Source: OFTM10 sp964344055
GTDB lineage: Bacteria > Actinomycetota > Acidimicrobiia > Acidimicrobiales > Aldehydirespiratoraceae
Assembly: GCA_964344055.1 (NCBI GenBank)
Contig: CAYFLT010000011.1
Location: 1 to 64,000 of the forward strand
Length of the DNA: 64,000 nucleotides
Reading direction: 5' to 3'
Translations under genes and position numbers: made by a program
Part shown: piece by piece, positions 7,655-17,176 of the stretch
Layout: the number at the start of each line of letters is the position of its first letter
Numbering within the stretch: the first letter of the stretch is position 1
Notes under the pieces: generated by a model
The model's input: only the letters and a program-made list of their open reading frames with translations
Database searches by the model: none
Told to the model about the DNA's origin: nothing

Positions 7655-9950
7655 CCCAGTCGACGGCTGGCCGGCACGGCTGCGACCGCTGAGAACCACA
7701 GATCGGGAGCGACGGTTCCACGTTCGTCGCCCCGTCGAGGACCACCGGCAAGCTCAACATCGACACCGTGGTGCCACCCAGCCCGACGGACACGTCCGCG
7801 CCGTCGGCGTCGGCTACGACGTCGAACGCCCAGAGATTGCGCGTCCCGCCGGGACTGTCGACCGTGAGACGGATCTCGGAGCCGGCGCGGAACACGTGCG
7901 CGAACGGGAAGATCTCCACGTCGACCCGGTTGAACTCGTCGGCCACCAGCGGGTCGGCGTCTCGTCGCAGATGGGTGTGGAACGCGTCGGTGTCCCAATC
8001 CCCCGTGACGGTCCGGCGGTGGGATGCTCGAAGCCAGCCGGACTGGACGTACATCTCCTGCCCATCGGGACGGACCTCGGAGATCGTGACCTGGAGATCG
8101 ATGTCGTCGAGCTGGGCGCGCACCCAGAGGATCACGTGGCCCGATCCGGCCACGAGCATGTCGGCGTCCAACGGCGCCGTGTCGTACACGAGGGCGTTGC
8201 CTTCGTCGAGCGGCGCCCAGGCGAGGTTGTCGAACTCGTTTGGGTCGTCGCCTTCGTCGGCCGTCTTGGTCAGCTCCTGACTCTGGGCCACGTCGAAGGT
8301 GAACGTCTCGCTCACGGTCTCGGGTGCGACCGCAGTGCTGAGCGAGCCACCGGGGCCGAGGAAGAGCTCCTCTCGGTAGGACGCGGGGATCGGCCAGCGG
8401 TCGAACTCCAGGACCGTCCGCGGAACGGGCGCGCCGGCGACCTCCTCGACCGAGCCCATCTCGAGGAAGAGCCGGATCGCGGGCTCGGACTCGATCGTGT
8501 CCTGGGCCTGCTCGAGGGAGCTGAAACGGTCGTCGGGAAGCTCGATGCCCGGCACGCCGAAGACCTCCTGGTAGAGGAGTGGGGCGCCGAGCCGGATGAA
8601 GGGCGCGACTTCCGGGGTGCGACGAGCGACGTACACGTCGATGAATTCGGCGGCCCGATGGAGAGAGAAGGGGCCGAGAGAGTCGGCATGGGCCCCGTTG
8701 TAGAGGTCGGCCTTGAAGACGGGCGCGCTGGTGAAGTCGTCGAGCATGGTGGCGAAGCGGCCGCCGGTCTGCTCGTCCTGCCACGCGCCGGCGAGGAACA
8801 CGGGTACGTCGATCTGGTCGACGAACGTGCGGGGTGCGATCGGGTCGCCGATGGCGGGGTCGTAGAAGGCGTTGAGCGCGGACTCCTCGATGAGGTCGAC
8901 GTTCTGGGTGCGGAGGGATTGGTTGGCATCGCAGATCTCGTCGCCGTTGTCGACCTCGCGCTGGACCCACTCCTGTCCGTAGGCGTCGTTGCTGCCTTGG
9001 CGGCTGTCGGCCCAGGACTTGGCGAAGCCGTTGTTGTAGATCCCGCCCGGGTAGAGGACCGAACGATAGGTGTCCTCGATCACCGAGATCGGGGTGATGG
9101 CGGCGAGGCTCGGTGGCTGGGTCGACGCGACGAAGAGTTGGCTGATCCCGGAGTACGAGATGCCGACCATGCCGACGTGGCCGTGCTCGACCCAGTCCTG
9201 GGCGGCGATCGCCTCGATCATGTCGTAGCCGTCGGCGACCTGGGCCGGATCCCAGTAGCTGAAGGCACCACCCGAGCAACCGGAGCCTCGGATGTTGACA
9301 CCTACCGTCGCGTAGCCGAGCTGGCGGTAGATGCCGATGGTGGGCTCCTCCTCTTCGGGGTCGGCGGGGTCGTAGCCCGAGTACTCGACGACGGTCGGGA
9401 AGGGCCCGTCGCCTGCGCCATCGGGGAAGCGGACCGTTGCGGCGAGAAGCGTGCCATCACGCATCTCGATGTAGTTGAGCCCCTCGACGAGGGTCTGCCC
9501 GTCGTAGAAGGCCTGGTCGGGGCGGTCGTCGATGCCGATGACCGCGAACGGGTCGCTCATCTTGACCGGACCGTCGCCGGTGTCGCCGACCATGTAGTCG
9601 TCCCGCGGCTCGACGAGGCGGAAGATGAACGAGCCGTTCTCGTCGGCGGTTCCGGCACCCACGATGCCGTCTTCGCCGGCCCACAGCTTCAGGCTTGTGC
9701 CCGGCTCCGCGCCCGTCACGAGCGCCTGGTGGACCCCGCCTTCTGCCACGAACGTTGCCGGGGCGGCGGTCGCCACCTCGAGTGCGGGGCCGTCGTCCTC
9801 GTGTTCGTCCTCGGTGCTGTCGTCGCCGGCGGTGCTGTCCCCGGAGTCGTCACCTCCGGTCGATCCCGTCGGGGAAGACGATCCGTCGTCGCCGCTGCAC
9901 GCGGCAGCGATCAGGAGCGCGACGAGCAGGGGGAGAAGAAGGCGGCGCAT
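7629..9950 (-). CDS. CocE/NonD-family (X-Pro dipeptidyl-peptidase-like) lipoprotein hydrolase
   Basis: This 773-residue exported hydrolase has a signal peptide ending in the lipobox AAAC (Cys18) and an acidic Ser/Asp/Gly-rich spacer. After that come a catalytic alpha/beta-hydrolase domain and a C-terminal jelly-roll-like domain of the CocE/NonD/PepX_C type. The nucleophile motif is GISYSG (Ser265); candidate acid and base are in GAWQDEQTG and GAHADSLG. Family members cleave peptide, ester or amide bonds. Here the enzyme would act on the cell surface, perhaps on peptides or esters scavenged from outside. It is monocistronic and convergent with the MFS gene. Confidence 0.85.
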   Translation of the reverse strand: MRRLLLPLLVALLIAAACSGDDGSSSPTGSTGGDDSGDSTAGDDSTEDEHEDDGPALEVATAAPATFVAEGGVHQALVTGAEPGTSLKLWAGEDGIVGAGTADENGSFIFRLVEPRDDYMVGDTGDGPVKMSDPFAVIGIDDRPDQAFYDGQTLVEGLNYIEMRDGTLLAATVRFPDGAGDGPFPTVVEYSGYDPADPEEEEPTIGIYRQLGYATVGVNIRGSGCSGGAFSYWDPAQVADGYDMIEAIAAQDWVEHGHVGMVGISYSGISQLFVASTQPPSLAAITPISVIEDTYRSVLYPGGIYNNGFAKSWADSRQGSNDAYGQEWVQREVDNGDEICDANQSLRTQNVDLIEESALNAFYDPAIGDPIAPRTFVDQIDVPVFLAGAWQDEQTGGRFATMLDDFTSAPVFKADLYNGAHADSLGPFSLHRAAEFIDVYVARRTPEVAPFIRLGAPLLYQEVFGVPGIELPDDRFSSLEQAQDTIESEPAIRLFLEMGSVEEVAGAPVPRTVLEFDRWPIPASYREELFLGPGGSLSTAVAPETVSETFTFDVAQSQELTKTADEGDDPNEFDNLAWAPLDEGNALVYDTAPLDADMLVAGSGHVILWVRAQLDDIDLQVTISEVRPDGQEMYVQSGWLRASHRRTVTGDWDTDAFHTHLRRDADPLVADEFNRVDVEIFPFAHVFRAGSEIRLTVDSPGGTRNLWAFDVVADADGADVSVGLGGTTVSMLSLPVVLDGATNVEPSLPICGSQRSQPCRPAVDWVNRSGEQP

Positions 9951-9968
9951 GCCCCGGATCGTACGACA

Positions 9969-9992
9969 GGGGGACAGGTTCCCGTTTGACCT
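9969..9992. repeat. REP-like dispersed repeat, copy 1
   Basis: A 24-bp sequence beginning GGGGGACAGG and ending CCCGTTTGACCT. The reverse complement of 13300-13323 matches it at 22 of 24 positions. It lies between the hydrolase start and the ECF sigma gene. Confidence 0.6.
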
Positions 9993-10007
9993 CGACCTGT
10001 TGCTTCT

Positions 10008-10020
10008 GGGGTCTGACCCC
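10008..10020. repeat. REP-like palindrome GGGGTCTGACCCC
   Basis: A 13-bp palindromic core identical to the one at 19062-19074. GGGGTCTGACCCC-type cores are a known style of repetitive extragenic palindrome in other bacteria. It is intergenic, upstream of the ECF sigma gene. Confidence 0.6.
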
Positions 10021-10086
10021 GTTGTTCACCGCGGAAACCTGACGTCGCTGTGGCGCGATCATGGTGCCGATCGCTCTAGAGGGTGT

Positions 10087-10545
10087 ATGCGGCTGGACCT
10101 GGAGTTCGACGATTTCCTGGTGGACGTGTCGGCGCGTCTGCGTCGAGCCGTGCCCGGGGCGGTGGGCGTCGACGCGGCGGCGGATGCGGTCGCCGAGGCC
10201 TTGGCATGGGCGTGGGAACACCGGGAGCGAGTTGCGGCCATGGACAACCCGCACGGCTACTTGTATCGGATCGCGGTGAACTCCGGTCGGCGGCGACGCA
10301 AGACACCAGACCTTCCACCGGTCGACGCCGCCGCGTTGCCGGAGATCGAACCGGCGCTGGTGCCGGCCCTCCAAGCACTGTCACCGATGCAACGCCAGGC
10401 GGTCTGGCTCGTCCACGCCTGCGAATGGACCTACGCCGAGACCGCCACCGCACTCGACATCTCCGCGTCCGCAGTCGGTACCCATCTCACCCGAGGCATG
10501 ACCCGCCTCCGGACCGCCATCATCGGGGAGGCTGACCATGGTTGA
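10087..10545 (+). CDS. ECF-type RNA polymerase sigma factor
   Basis: This is a 152-residue sigma-70-family protein of the extracytoplasmic-function type. A region-2-like part (about 10-75, with NPHGYLYRIAVNSGRRRR at its end) is joined to a region-4 helix-turn-helix: LSPMQRQAVWLVHA, then YAETATALDISASAVGTHL. The start is set by AGAGGG a few bases upstream. The stop overlaps the next start by 8 bp, so the sigma factor and the membrane protein are made together. That is the usual arrangement for an ECF sigma factor and its membrane-bound regulator. Its -35-binding target is not evident in the window. Confidence 0.88.
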   Translation: MRLDLEFDDFLVDVSARLRRAVPGAVGVDAAADAVAEALAWAWEHRERVAAMDNPHGYLYRIAVNSGRRRRKTPDLPPVDAAALPEIEPALVPALQALSPMQRQAVWLVHACEWTYAETATALDISASAVGTHLTRGMTRLRTAIIGEADHG

Positions 10546-13294
10546 TCTCGAGACCCAGCTGCGCCGCTATGCCGACCAGGTCGAGGCCGAAGTGGGCGCC
10601 GTAGACGTCCCCGCGCGGACCTCTACCAGGGGACGAATCCCGGTGGTCGCCGTTGTCGCCGCGACGTTGGTCGCGCTGGTCGGCATCGCTCTGTGGACGA
10701 CCCGGGACGTCGGCTCCAACCAACCCGCGGGTACTCCCGATGTCATCGTCGACGACGAGCCGTCCGAAGACGAGAATCCGTCACAGGTCCTCGACGAGGA
10801 TGACATCGGTGACGGCGCCCGGGACGACGGGTCGATCCTGCTCAGGTCGCCCTTCGCGGAGAGTCCCCTTTCCCCGAGACACTCTGCACTCGTGCTCCCG
10901 ATCGACGACGGCTCCCGGATACTGGTGTGGGGCGGCCATGTCGAGTCGATGAACATCGGCCGGGCCGACCTCGCGAGTGCCGTGATGAACGACGGCGCGA
11001 TCTACGACGTGGAGTCCGACAGCTGGTCGATGATCGCGGCGGCACCGGACTCGCTGGCCGTCGCGCAGGCCCCGTCCGGGATCGTCGTTCCGGAAGGGGT
11101 CGTGGTCGCCCGGGGCCCAGGCCTGGCACTCTACGACTCCGAGATCGACGAGTGGACCGAGTTCGCACGGCTCGAACGTGGCATCGATCAATGGTTCCTG
11201 CTCGACGACGGGACTCTCGTCGGCGCCGGCGATGCATCGGTTGGAAGTCTCGACGTATCGAACGGCGTCTGGCTCCAGCGACTCGAATTGGATGGCCCGC
11301 GGCATTCGTCATGGACGTGGACGTCGACCGGTCGACAGATCTGGGGACTCGTCGACGATCCGACCGGGGCCGGCGAAGTGGTGAGCTGGGAACCGGAGCT
11401 CGACGGAGCGTCTCTCTCATGGCCGGGCCGTCTGTCCGGCTTCCGTGACCTCGCCTGGTTCGGCGACCGACTGGTCGTCGCCGACGAGTCCGGTGTGGTC
11501 CAGTCGTGGCAACCCGGGACCAAGGTGCTCGCCGAGACGATCGGCACGATCTCCCCGAACAGCTACGAGGGTCCACCCGAGATCCGAGTGTTGGATGGAG
11601 TGCTCAGCGTGGAAGCGAGCCCGGGCCATTTCGTCTGGAACGGGGAGTTCTTCGAGCCTCGGGTGCTCCCAGGAGGCGTCGGCGGAGCAGCCGTCGCGCG
11701 GATCGACGGGGAGGCGGTCTGGCTCACCTTCGGTCTCGACCACCCGGAAACCCGGGGGACCGAACTCTTCACCACTCCGCGCCCTGGTCCCGGCGATGCG
11801 ACCACCGTCCTTCTGGGGCGGGCACTGATCGACATCCCGGATGGGTTCGAACTGGACGGCTATATGACCGACTCGGCAGCCGGTGTGGAGCGGATCGCCC
11901 TCGGACGGACCCAGCAGGCTGGAGGCTGCTCTGTGGAGCACTCCCTCGCACCGGCTGACGGTGCGGGCGACGCACACGAAGTCGTGATGCTCGAGGACGG
12001 GAAGGTGTCGGTCACCTGCTCGGTGTCGGCCTATGCCCGGACCGTGGCCGCCGCCGTCTCTCCACTCGCGACGGCGAGTGAATGGAGCCCGGCCCCTCCT
12101 GCGGTGGTGGTCCCCCAGCTCGATGGGCTGTTCGCCGACACCGCCATCCAGACGCTACGAAACGCGGGGCTCGATGTCGTTCCGGTCTTCGAGTCGGTGG
12201 CGGAGGATTCGCCGTTCGTCGGTCGGGTGGTCGATCAGTCACCGGCCGCCTTCGATGAGGTACCCGAGGGGACGGTCGTGACGATCACGATTGGCGAAGC
12301 CGGTGTTCTCGCCGGTGACCCGCTGCCGTCGACGTCGATCGTCGGGGGCGGGCCGCTGTGCGCATCCGCGCCGGCGTGGAACGGAGCGGTGACGGTCGGG
12401 TCGTCACCTCGGATTGGGCCGGCCTGGCCTGTGCAGGAGGGTGACCTTCTCGTCCAGGACGGGCCTTTCGTCCACGCATTCGACAGCTTCAACGGCTTCG
12501 AAGACCGGGGAGTGCTGGTGGAAGGCGACTTCGCGGACGGCACCGTGCACTCCGACGGCTCGGGTGGGGTTGTTGCGCAGTACGACGGCATCGGCGGGTT
12601 CGTTCACGTATCGGGCGACCGCACGGTCCGCGGGATCGAGCTGCCCGGCCCGGCATCGGAGTACTGGCTGGGTGGCGTCGCCCACGTGGACGACATTCCG
12701 CACGTCTATGCCAGCCGGATTCCTCCGGATGGGTACGAGGTCGGCATGGGTGACCTCGTTCTCGTGCCGCTCGGCGGCGGACCGGAACGGGTGGTCACCC
12801 AGATCGTCTTCGAGGAGACCGGCGCGCGCCCACTGTGGAACGGCCGCTACTTCGTGCTCCAGTGGGGGAGTCTCGGTGACGTGTGGTTCTCAGCGGTCGA
12901 TGTCGACGGCAACGAACTCGACCAGGACTGGAATCGCTGGCCGGTCGGCAACGGGTTCGTCGAGGGTGCCACCACCCTTCGTGTCGGAGTGTTCGAGTGG
13001 CAGGTCTATGTCGCCGAGTCGGACCCTGAGGCCGGCACCGTCACCATCGAGGGCTTCGCAGCTTGGGGTGACCAGGTCCATCCTCCGGAGACCATCTCGG
13101 TCGACGTCGGACTGCTCGGCCTGCACTCGATCATTCCGCTCGGTGACCGGGAGCTGTTGGTCGTCGAGACGCCCGATGGACCGTGCGCCCGCGTCGTCGA
13201 GTTCGAGCGCTCCTTCGACCTGCCGGTCCGGGGCTACGTGACCGCAACCGAGGGTTTCGGCTGGCCGCCGGATGGAGAACTCGGTCAGCCCTAG
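10538..13294 (+). CDS. Membrane-anchored sigma partner with propeller-like and PASTA domains
   Basis: This 918-residue protein has a short cytoplasmic N-terminus (LETQLRRYADQVEAEVGAVD) and one membrane helix at about 33-52. An acidic spacer leads to a large extracytoplasmic region whose repeated Trp/Gly-containing blades (VWGGHV, LVDDGT-like turns) suggest a beta-propeller. A PASTA domain occupies about 524-590 (VPQLDGLFADTAIQTL... ending VTITIG), followed by a second propeller-like part. PASTA domains bind peptidoglycan fragments or beta-lactams in other proteins. Overlap with the ECF gene suggests an anti-sigma or sensory role, but the cytoplasmic tail is too short and divergent for me to identify an anti-sigma domain. 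Confidence 0.75.
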   Translation: MVDLETQLRRYADQVEAEVGAVDVPARTSTRGRIPVVAVVAATLVALVGIALWTTRDVGSNQPAGTPDVIVDDEPSEDENPSQVLDEDDIGDGARDDGSILLRSPFAESPLSPRHSALVLPIDDGSRILVWGGHVESMNIGRADLASAVMNDGAIYDVESDSWSMIAAAPDSLAVAQAPSGIVVPEGVVVARGPGLALYDSEIDEWTEFARLERGIDQWFLLDDGTLVGAGDASVGSLDVSNGVWLQRLELDGPRHSSWTWTSTGRQIWGLVDDPTGAGEVVSWEPELDGASLSWPGRLSGFRDLAWFGDRLVVADESGVVQSWQPGTKVLAETIGTISPNSYEGPPEIRVLDGVLSVEASPGHFVWNGEFFEPRVLPGGVGGAAVARIDGEAVWLTFGLDHPETRGTELFTTPRPGPGDATTVLLGRALIDIPDGFELDGYMTDSAAGVERIALGRTQQAGGCSVEHSLAPADGAGDAHEVVMLEDGKVSVTCSVSAYARTVAAAVSPLATASEWSPAPPAVVVPQLDGLFADTAIQTLRNAGLDVVPVFESVAEDSPFVGRVVDQSPAAFDEVPEGTVVTITIGEAGVLAGDPLPSTSIVGGGPLCASAPAWNGAVTVGSSPRIGPAWPVQEGDLLVQDGPFVHAFDSFNGFEDRGVLVEGDFADGTVHSDGSGGVVAQYDGIGGFVHVSGDRTVRGIELPGPASEYWLGGVAHVDDIPHVYASRIPPDGYEVGMGDLVLVPLGGGPERVVTQIVFEETGARPLWNGRYFVLQWGSLGDVWFSAVDVDGNELDQDWNRWPVGNGFVEGATTLRVGVFEWQVYVAESDPEAGTVTIEGFAAWGDQVHPPETISVDVGLLGLHSIIPLGDRELLVVETPDGPCARVVEFERSFDLPVRGYVTATEGFGWPPDGELGQP

Positions 13295-13299
13295 CCGGA

Positions 13300-13323
13300 A
13301 GGTCAAACGGGTGCCTGTCCCCC
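13300..13323. repeat. REP-like dispersed repeat, copy 2, inside the end of a coding region
   Basis: This is the reverse complement of the 9969-9992 element (22/24 match). On the minus strand it encodes the last residues and stop of the ABC exporter (GGQAPV-stop) and fills the gap to the convergent PASTA-protein gene. Confidence 0.6.
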
Positions 13324-15183
13324 CGTTTCGGCTCGGACGAGGGTTTCGTAGAGGTCGGCGTAGAGGCCGCCGGCGTTGCGGAGTTCGTCGTGGCGGCCCT
13401 GCTCGACCACGCGGCCGTCGTCGAGGACGACGATCAGGTCGGCGTCGGTGATGGTGGACAGGCGGTGGGCGATCACGAGCGAGGTCCGGCCCTCCAACGC
13501 AACAGCCAACGCCTCCTGCACCGCAGCCTCGTTCTCGGTGTCGAGGTGGCTGGTGGCCTCGTCGAGCACGACGATGCACGGGTCCTTCAGCAGCATCCTC
13601 GCGATCGCGAGCCGCTGCTTCTCGCCGCCGGACAGGCGGTAGCCCCGCTCGCCGACGACGGTGTCGTAACCCTCGGGGAGCGCGGCGATCACATCGTGGA
13701 TCCGAGCCGCCCGGCACGCCTCGATCAGCTCCTCTTCGGTGGCCCCCGGCCGGGCGTAGCGGAGGTTGGCGCCGACGGTGTCGTGGAACAGATGAGGGTC
13801 CTGGGACACCACACCGATCGCGCGGCGCAACGAGTGCTGGCTGACCGCCCGCACATCGTGACCGTCGACCGAGATCGAGCCGGCGGTGACGTCGTAGAGC
13901 CGTGGCACCAGCGACGTCATCGTCGTCTTGCCCGCCCCCGACGGGCCTACGATCGCCACCATCTGTCCGGGGTCGACCGACAGGTTCACGTCCGAGAGAA
14001 CGTCATCGAGTGACCCGGTCCGCTCAGCACCGCCGAGCGACTCCGGCGTTCCCTCCGCGGGATCGGGATACCGGAACGAGACCTCGTTGAACCGGAGTGC
14101 GCCCGATGGGGTACGCAGCTCGATGGGATCCTCGGGGTCGGTGATGGGGTTGGGTGTGTCCAGCACCTCGAACACCCGCTCGAACGACACGAAGGCAGTC
14201 ATGATGTCGACCCTCGCGTTCGAGAGCGAGGTGAGCGGCATGTAGATGCGCACCGTGTAGAGACCCAGGGCGACGAGCGTGCCGGCCGTGATGTCGCGAT
14301 CGATGACGAGGTGCCCACCCAGCCAGTAGACGATGGCCGTTCCGATGGCGCCGACGAGCGTGAGCGCCACGAGGAACACCCGGCTGTACATGGCCGAGCG
14401 CACGCCGATGTCGCGGACCTGGCCGGCGGTGTCGGCGAAGTCGGCTGCTTCGGCGTCGTGGCGTCCGAACAGCTTCACCAGGAGCGCCCCGGCCACGTTG
14501 AACCGTTCGGTCATCGTGTTGTTCATCGACGCGTTGAGGTTCATGCCTTCGCGGGTGATGTCCTGGAGGCCGGCCCCGACCCGCCGGGCCGGCAACACGA
14601 AGAACGGAAGGATCACGATCGCCAGCAGGGTGAGCCGCCACTCGAGCAGCAGCATCGCGATGAGGGTGCCGGCCAGCGTGATCACGTTGCCGACCACGGT
14701 GCCGAGCGTGCCGGTGAAGGCGCGCTGGGCGCCGATGACGTCGTTGTTGAGGCGGGAGATCAGGGTGCCGGTCTGGGTACGCGTGAAGAAGGCCAGCGGC
14801 ATCCGCTGGACGTGATCGAAGAGCTTCACCCGGAGATCGAAAATGAGGCCCTCGCCGATGCGTGACGACAGCCACCGCTCGACCAGCGCCAGCACGGCCT
14901 CGCCCATCGCCGCGACGACCATCACCGTGAACAGGACGTTGAGGTAGCCGCCGTTGTTGTCGACGATCGCCACGTCGAACACCTTGCGGATCAGCAGGGG
15001 CGGAAGCAGACCGAGGAAGGTCGACGCCACGATCGTCACGACGAACGCCACGATCAGGGCCCGGTAGGGCCGAGCGAATGCCATGACCCGCTGGCGCGTC
15101 TCGCGATTGATCTGCTTGCCATCGAGGCCGGATCGGTCCATCGACATCGAGTGCATGATCTGGAACGGACTCGGCGCAGTCAT
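13303..15183 (-). CDS. ABC exporter half-transporter (fused permease-ATPase)
   Basis: This 626-residue protein is a type IV ABC exporter half that should work as a dimer in the plasma membrane. An N-terminal six-helix permease (about 40-320) is followed by an ATPase with Walker A GPSGAGKTT, Q-loop VVSQDP, signature LSGGEKQR, Walker B IVVLDEATS and switch His in IAHRLS. Such proteins export lipids, drugs or peptides; the substrate is not evident. The final codons coincide with a dispersed repeat, so the natural C-terminus may have been altered by it. Confidence 0.92.
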   Translation of the reverse strand: MTAPSPFQIMHSMSMDRSGLDGKQINRETRQRVMAFARPYRALIVAFVVTIVASTFLGLLPPLLIRKVFDVAIVDNNGGYLNVLFTVMVVAAMGEAVLALVERWLSSRIGEGLIFDLRVKLFDHVQRMPLAFFTRTQTGTLISRLNNDVIGAQRAFTGTLGTVVGNVITLAGTLIAMLLLEWRLTLLAIVILPFFVLPARRVGAGLQDITREGMNLNASMNNTMTERFNVAGALLVKLFGRHDAEAADFADTAGQVRDIGVRSAMYSRVFLVALTLVGAIGTAIVYWLGGHLVIDRDITAGTLVALGLYTVRIYMPLTSLSNARVDIMTAFVSFERVFEVLDTPNPITDPEDPIELRTPSGALRFNEVSFRYPDPAEGTPESLGGAERTGSLDDVLSDVNLSVDPGQMVAIVGPSGAGKTTMTSLVPRLYDVTAGSISVDGHDVRAVSQHSLRRAIGVVSQDPHLFHDTVGANLRYARPGATEEELIEACRAARIHDVIAALPEGYDTVVGERGYRLSGGEKQRLAIARMLLKDPCIVVLDEATSHLDTENEAAVQEALAVALEGRTSLVIAHRLSTITDADLIVVLDDGRVVEQGRHDELRNAGGLYADLYETLVRAETGGQAPV

Positions 15184-15242
15184 GCAGGCGAGCCTACGGA
15201 CCTCCTCGGAGGTTCACGGACGCAGCACTAGCGTGAAGCCGA

Positions 15243-16601
15243 ATGAATCAGCCGTCCTCCGCGCTGTACACGGACCACTACGAGCTCACGATGGTGGCTT
15301 CGGCTCTCGAGTCCGGAATCGCCGATCGCCGCGCCGTGTTCGAGGTGTTCGCCCGCCGCCTCCCCGCGGGGCGCGCCTACGGCGTCGTTGCCGGTATCGA
15401 CCGGCTCCTCGATGCCGTCAACCGATTCCGATTCGACGACGCCACGGTCGCCCACCTGGTCGCCACCGGTGTGGTCGACGAGGGCCCGATGGCCGACTGG
15501 CTCCGGGCCTACCGGTTCCACGGTGACATCACCGGCTACCCCACCGGCGAACTCTTCTTCCCGTACAGCCCCGTGCTGACGGTCGCCGGCTCGTTCGCAG
15601 AATGCGTTGTGTTGGAGACCGTGCTGCTTTCGGTGCTCAACCATGACTGTGCCGTGGCGAGTGCGGCTGCTCGGATGGCCGACGCGGCGGGCGGCCGCCT
15701 GCTCATCGAGGGGGGAGCCCGCCGCACCGATCCGGAATCGGCGGTCGCTGCCGCTCGGGCCGGCTACATCGGTGGGTTCGACACCACGTCGAATCTCGAA
15801 GCGGGGCGGCGTCATGGCATCCCGACCGGCGGCACCACCGCCCACGCCTTCGTCCTCGCGCACGCCAGCGAGGAGGCTGCGTTCGCAGCGCAGCGCGACA
15901 CTCTCGGGGTCGGGTCGACCTACCTCGTCGACACCTTCGACGTGATGGACGGGATTCGCCGAGCCGTCGCCACCGTCGGCCCCGACATCGGCGCGGTGCG
16001 CATCGATTCGGGCGAATTGCTGGCCGACAGCCGCGCCGCCCGGGCCCTCCTCGATGACCTCGGTGCCACTGACTGCCGGATCGTCGTCTCGAGCGACCTC
16101 GACGAATTCCGGGTGGCCGAGCTCGAGGCCGCCGGAGCGCCGATCGATGCCTACCTCGTCGGCACCAGCCTGGTCACCGGATCCGGTCACCCGACGGCCC
16201 AGATGGTCTACAAGCTCGTGTCGATCGCCGAGGATGATTCGCCGGCGAGCGAGCTGCGAGCGGTCGGCAAGCTGTCGCCTGGCAAGCGCACGCTCGGCGG
16301 ACGCAAGGACGTGCATCGCACCGTCGACGCCGACGGGTACTTCACCAGTGAGGTGCTGTCGGTGCTGCCGGTCGAGTTGTCCGACGACACCATGGCGCCC
16401 CAGGTCGCACTGGTACGAGACGGCGAGATCATGGTGGACGTCACCAACGCGGACGAGGCCAGGGCCCGCTGCGCCGAACGGCGGAACCGGCTTCATCCGA
16501 TCGATCGCACGCCGTGGCCGTCGCATGCCCCCGCCATCCCGACCGTCTGGGAAGGTGTGGAGGAGCCGCTGTCCGTTCCGGTGGCCCAAGGAGGCTTCTG
16601 A
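15243..16601 (+). CDS. pncB: Nicotinate phosphoribosyltransferase
   Basis: This 452-residue enzyme converts nicotinate and PRPP to nicotinate mononucleotide in the Preiss-Handler NAD salvage route. Recognisable family segments are YTDHYELTM at the N-terminus, GGFDTTSN, GIPTGGTTAHAF, the phosphate-binding VRIDSGELLADS, and LVGTSLVTG with a later YKLV. The length fits the family. It overlaps pncA at TGATG, so the nicotinamidase product can feed it directly. Together with the downstream membrane gene it forms a three-gene operon divergent from the ABC exporter. Confidence 0.93.
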   Translation: MNQPSSALYTDHYELTMVASALESGIADRRAVFEVFARRLPAGRAYGVVAGIDRLLDAVNRFRFDDATVAHLVATGVVDEGPMADWLRAYRFHGDITGYPTGELFFPYSPVLTVAGSFAECVVLETVLLSVLNHDCAVASAAARMADAAGGRLLIEGGARRTDPESAVAAARAGYIGGFDTTSNLEAGRRHGIPTGGTTAHAFVLAHASEEAAFAAQRDTLGVGSTYLVDTFDVMDGIRRAVATVGPDIGAVRIDSGELLADSRAARALLDDLGATDCRIVVSSDLDEFRVAELEAAGAPIDAYLVGTSLVTGSGHPTAQMVYKLVSIAEDDSPASELRAVGKLSPGKRTLGGRKDVHRTVDADGYFTSEVLSVLPVELSDDTMAPQVALVRDGEIMVDVTNADEARARCAERRNRLHPIDRTPWPSHAPAIPTVWEGVEEPLSVPVAQGGF

Positions 16602-17176
16602 TGAGTCGAGCCCTTGTCATCGTCGATGTGCAGAACGACTTCTGCGAAGGCGGCTCGATGGGAGTCGACGGGGGCGGCGCGGTCGCCGGCTCGATCGCGG
16701 AGCTGGTGGGCTCCGACAAGTCGGGCGGATTCTACGAGTACGTGGTCGCCACCAAGGACTGGCACGTCGACCCGGGAGACCACTTCGCGGACCCCGAAGT
16801 CGGCCCGGACTTCGTGAACACCTGGCCAGCGCATTGCGTCGCCGACACCGAGGGGGCCGCATTTCATGTGAATCTGCAGGTGGCACTCGACGAGGTGTTC
16901 CTGAAGGGGCGCTACACCGCCAGCTACACGGGTTTCGATGGTGGCGCTGCTGCCGAGGAGAGCATCCTGCTCGGTCCGTGGCTGACGGAGCGGGGGGTGA
17001 CCGACGTCGATGTGCTCGGAATCGCCACCGATCACTGTGTGAAGGCCACCGCACTCGATGCGGTGCGGAATGGCTTCACCACCCGGGTGCTGCTCGACCA
17101 CTGCGCCGGAGTGGCGCCTGACACCACCGAGGCCGCACTCTCGGAGATGTCCGAGGCGGGCATCACCCTGGTGTGA
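16601..17176 (+). CDS. pncA: Nicotinamidase
   Basis: This 191-residue isochorismatase-fold hydrolase deaminates nicotinamide to nicotinate. The catalytic triad appears as Asp9 (VDVQNDF), Lys102 (FLKGRY) and Cys146 (ATDHCVKAT), and the metal ligands as Asp53, His55 and His61 (TKDWHVDPGDH). The ATG is fixed by overlap with the pncB stop. The following gene starts within its stop codon (GTGA). Its place between pncB and a membrane protein makes a compact NAD-salvage operon. Confidence 0.95.
   Translation: MSRALVIVDVQNDFCEGGSMGVDGGGAVAGSIAELVGSDKSGGFYEYVVATKDWHVDPGDHFADPEVGPDFVNTWPAHCVADTEGAAFHVNLQVALDEVFLKGRYTASYTGFDGGAAAEESILLGPWLTERGVTDVDVLGIATDHCVKATALDAVRNGFTTRVLLDHCAGVAPDTTEAALSEMSEAGITLV

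Noticed and set aside
7896..9989. 697-codon forward frame through the NonD hydrolase
   Set aside because: Val/Gly/Asp-biased antisense shadow of a strongly supported hydrolase gene.
15228..16589. 453-codon reverse frame
   Set aside because: Antisense to pncB, which has family motifs; no independent support.
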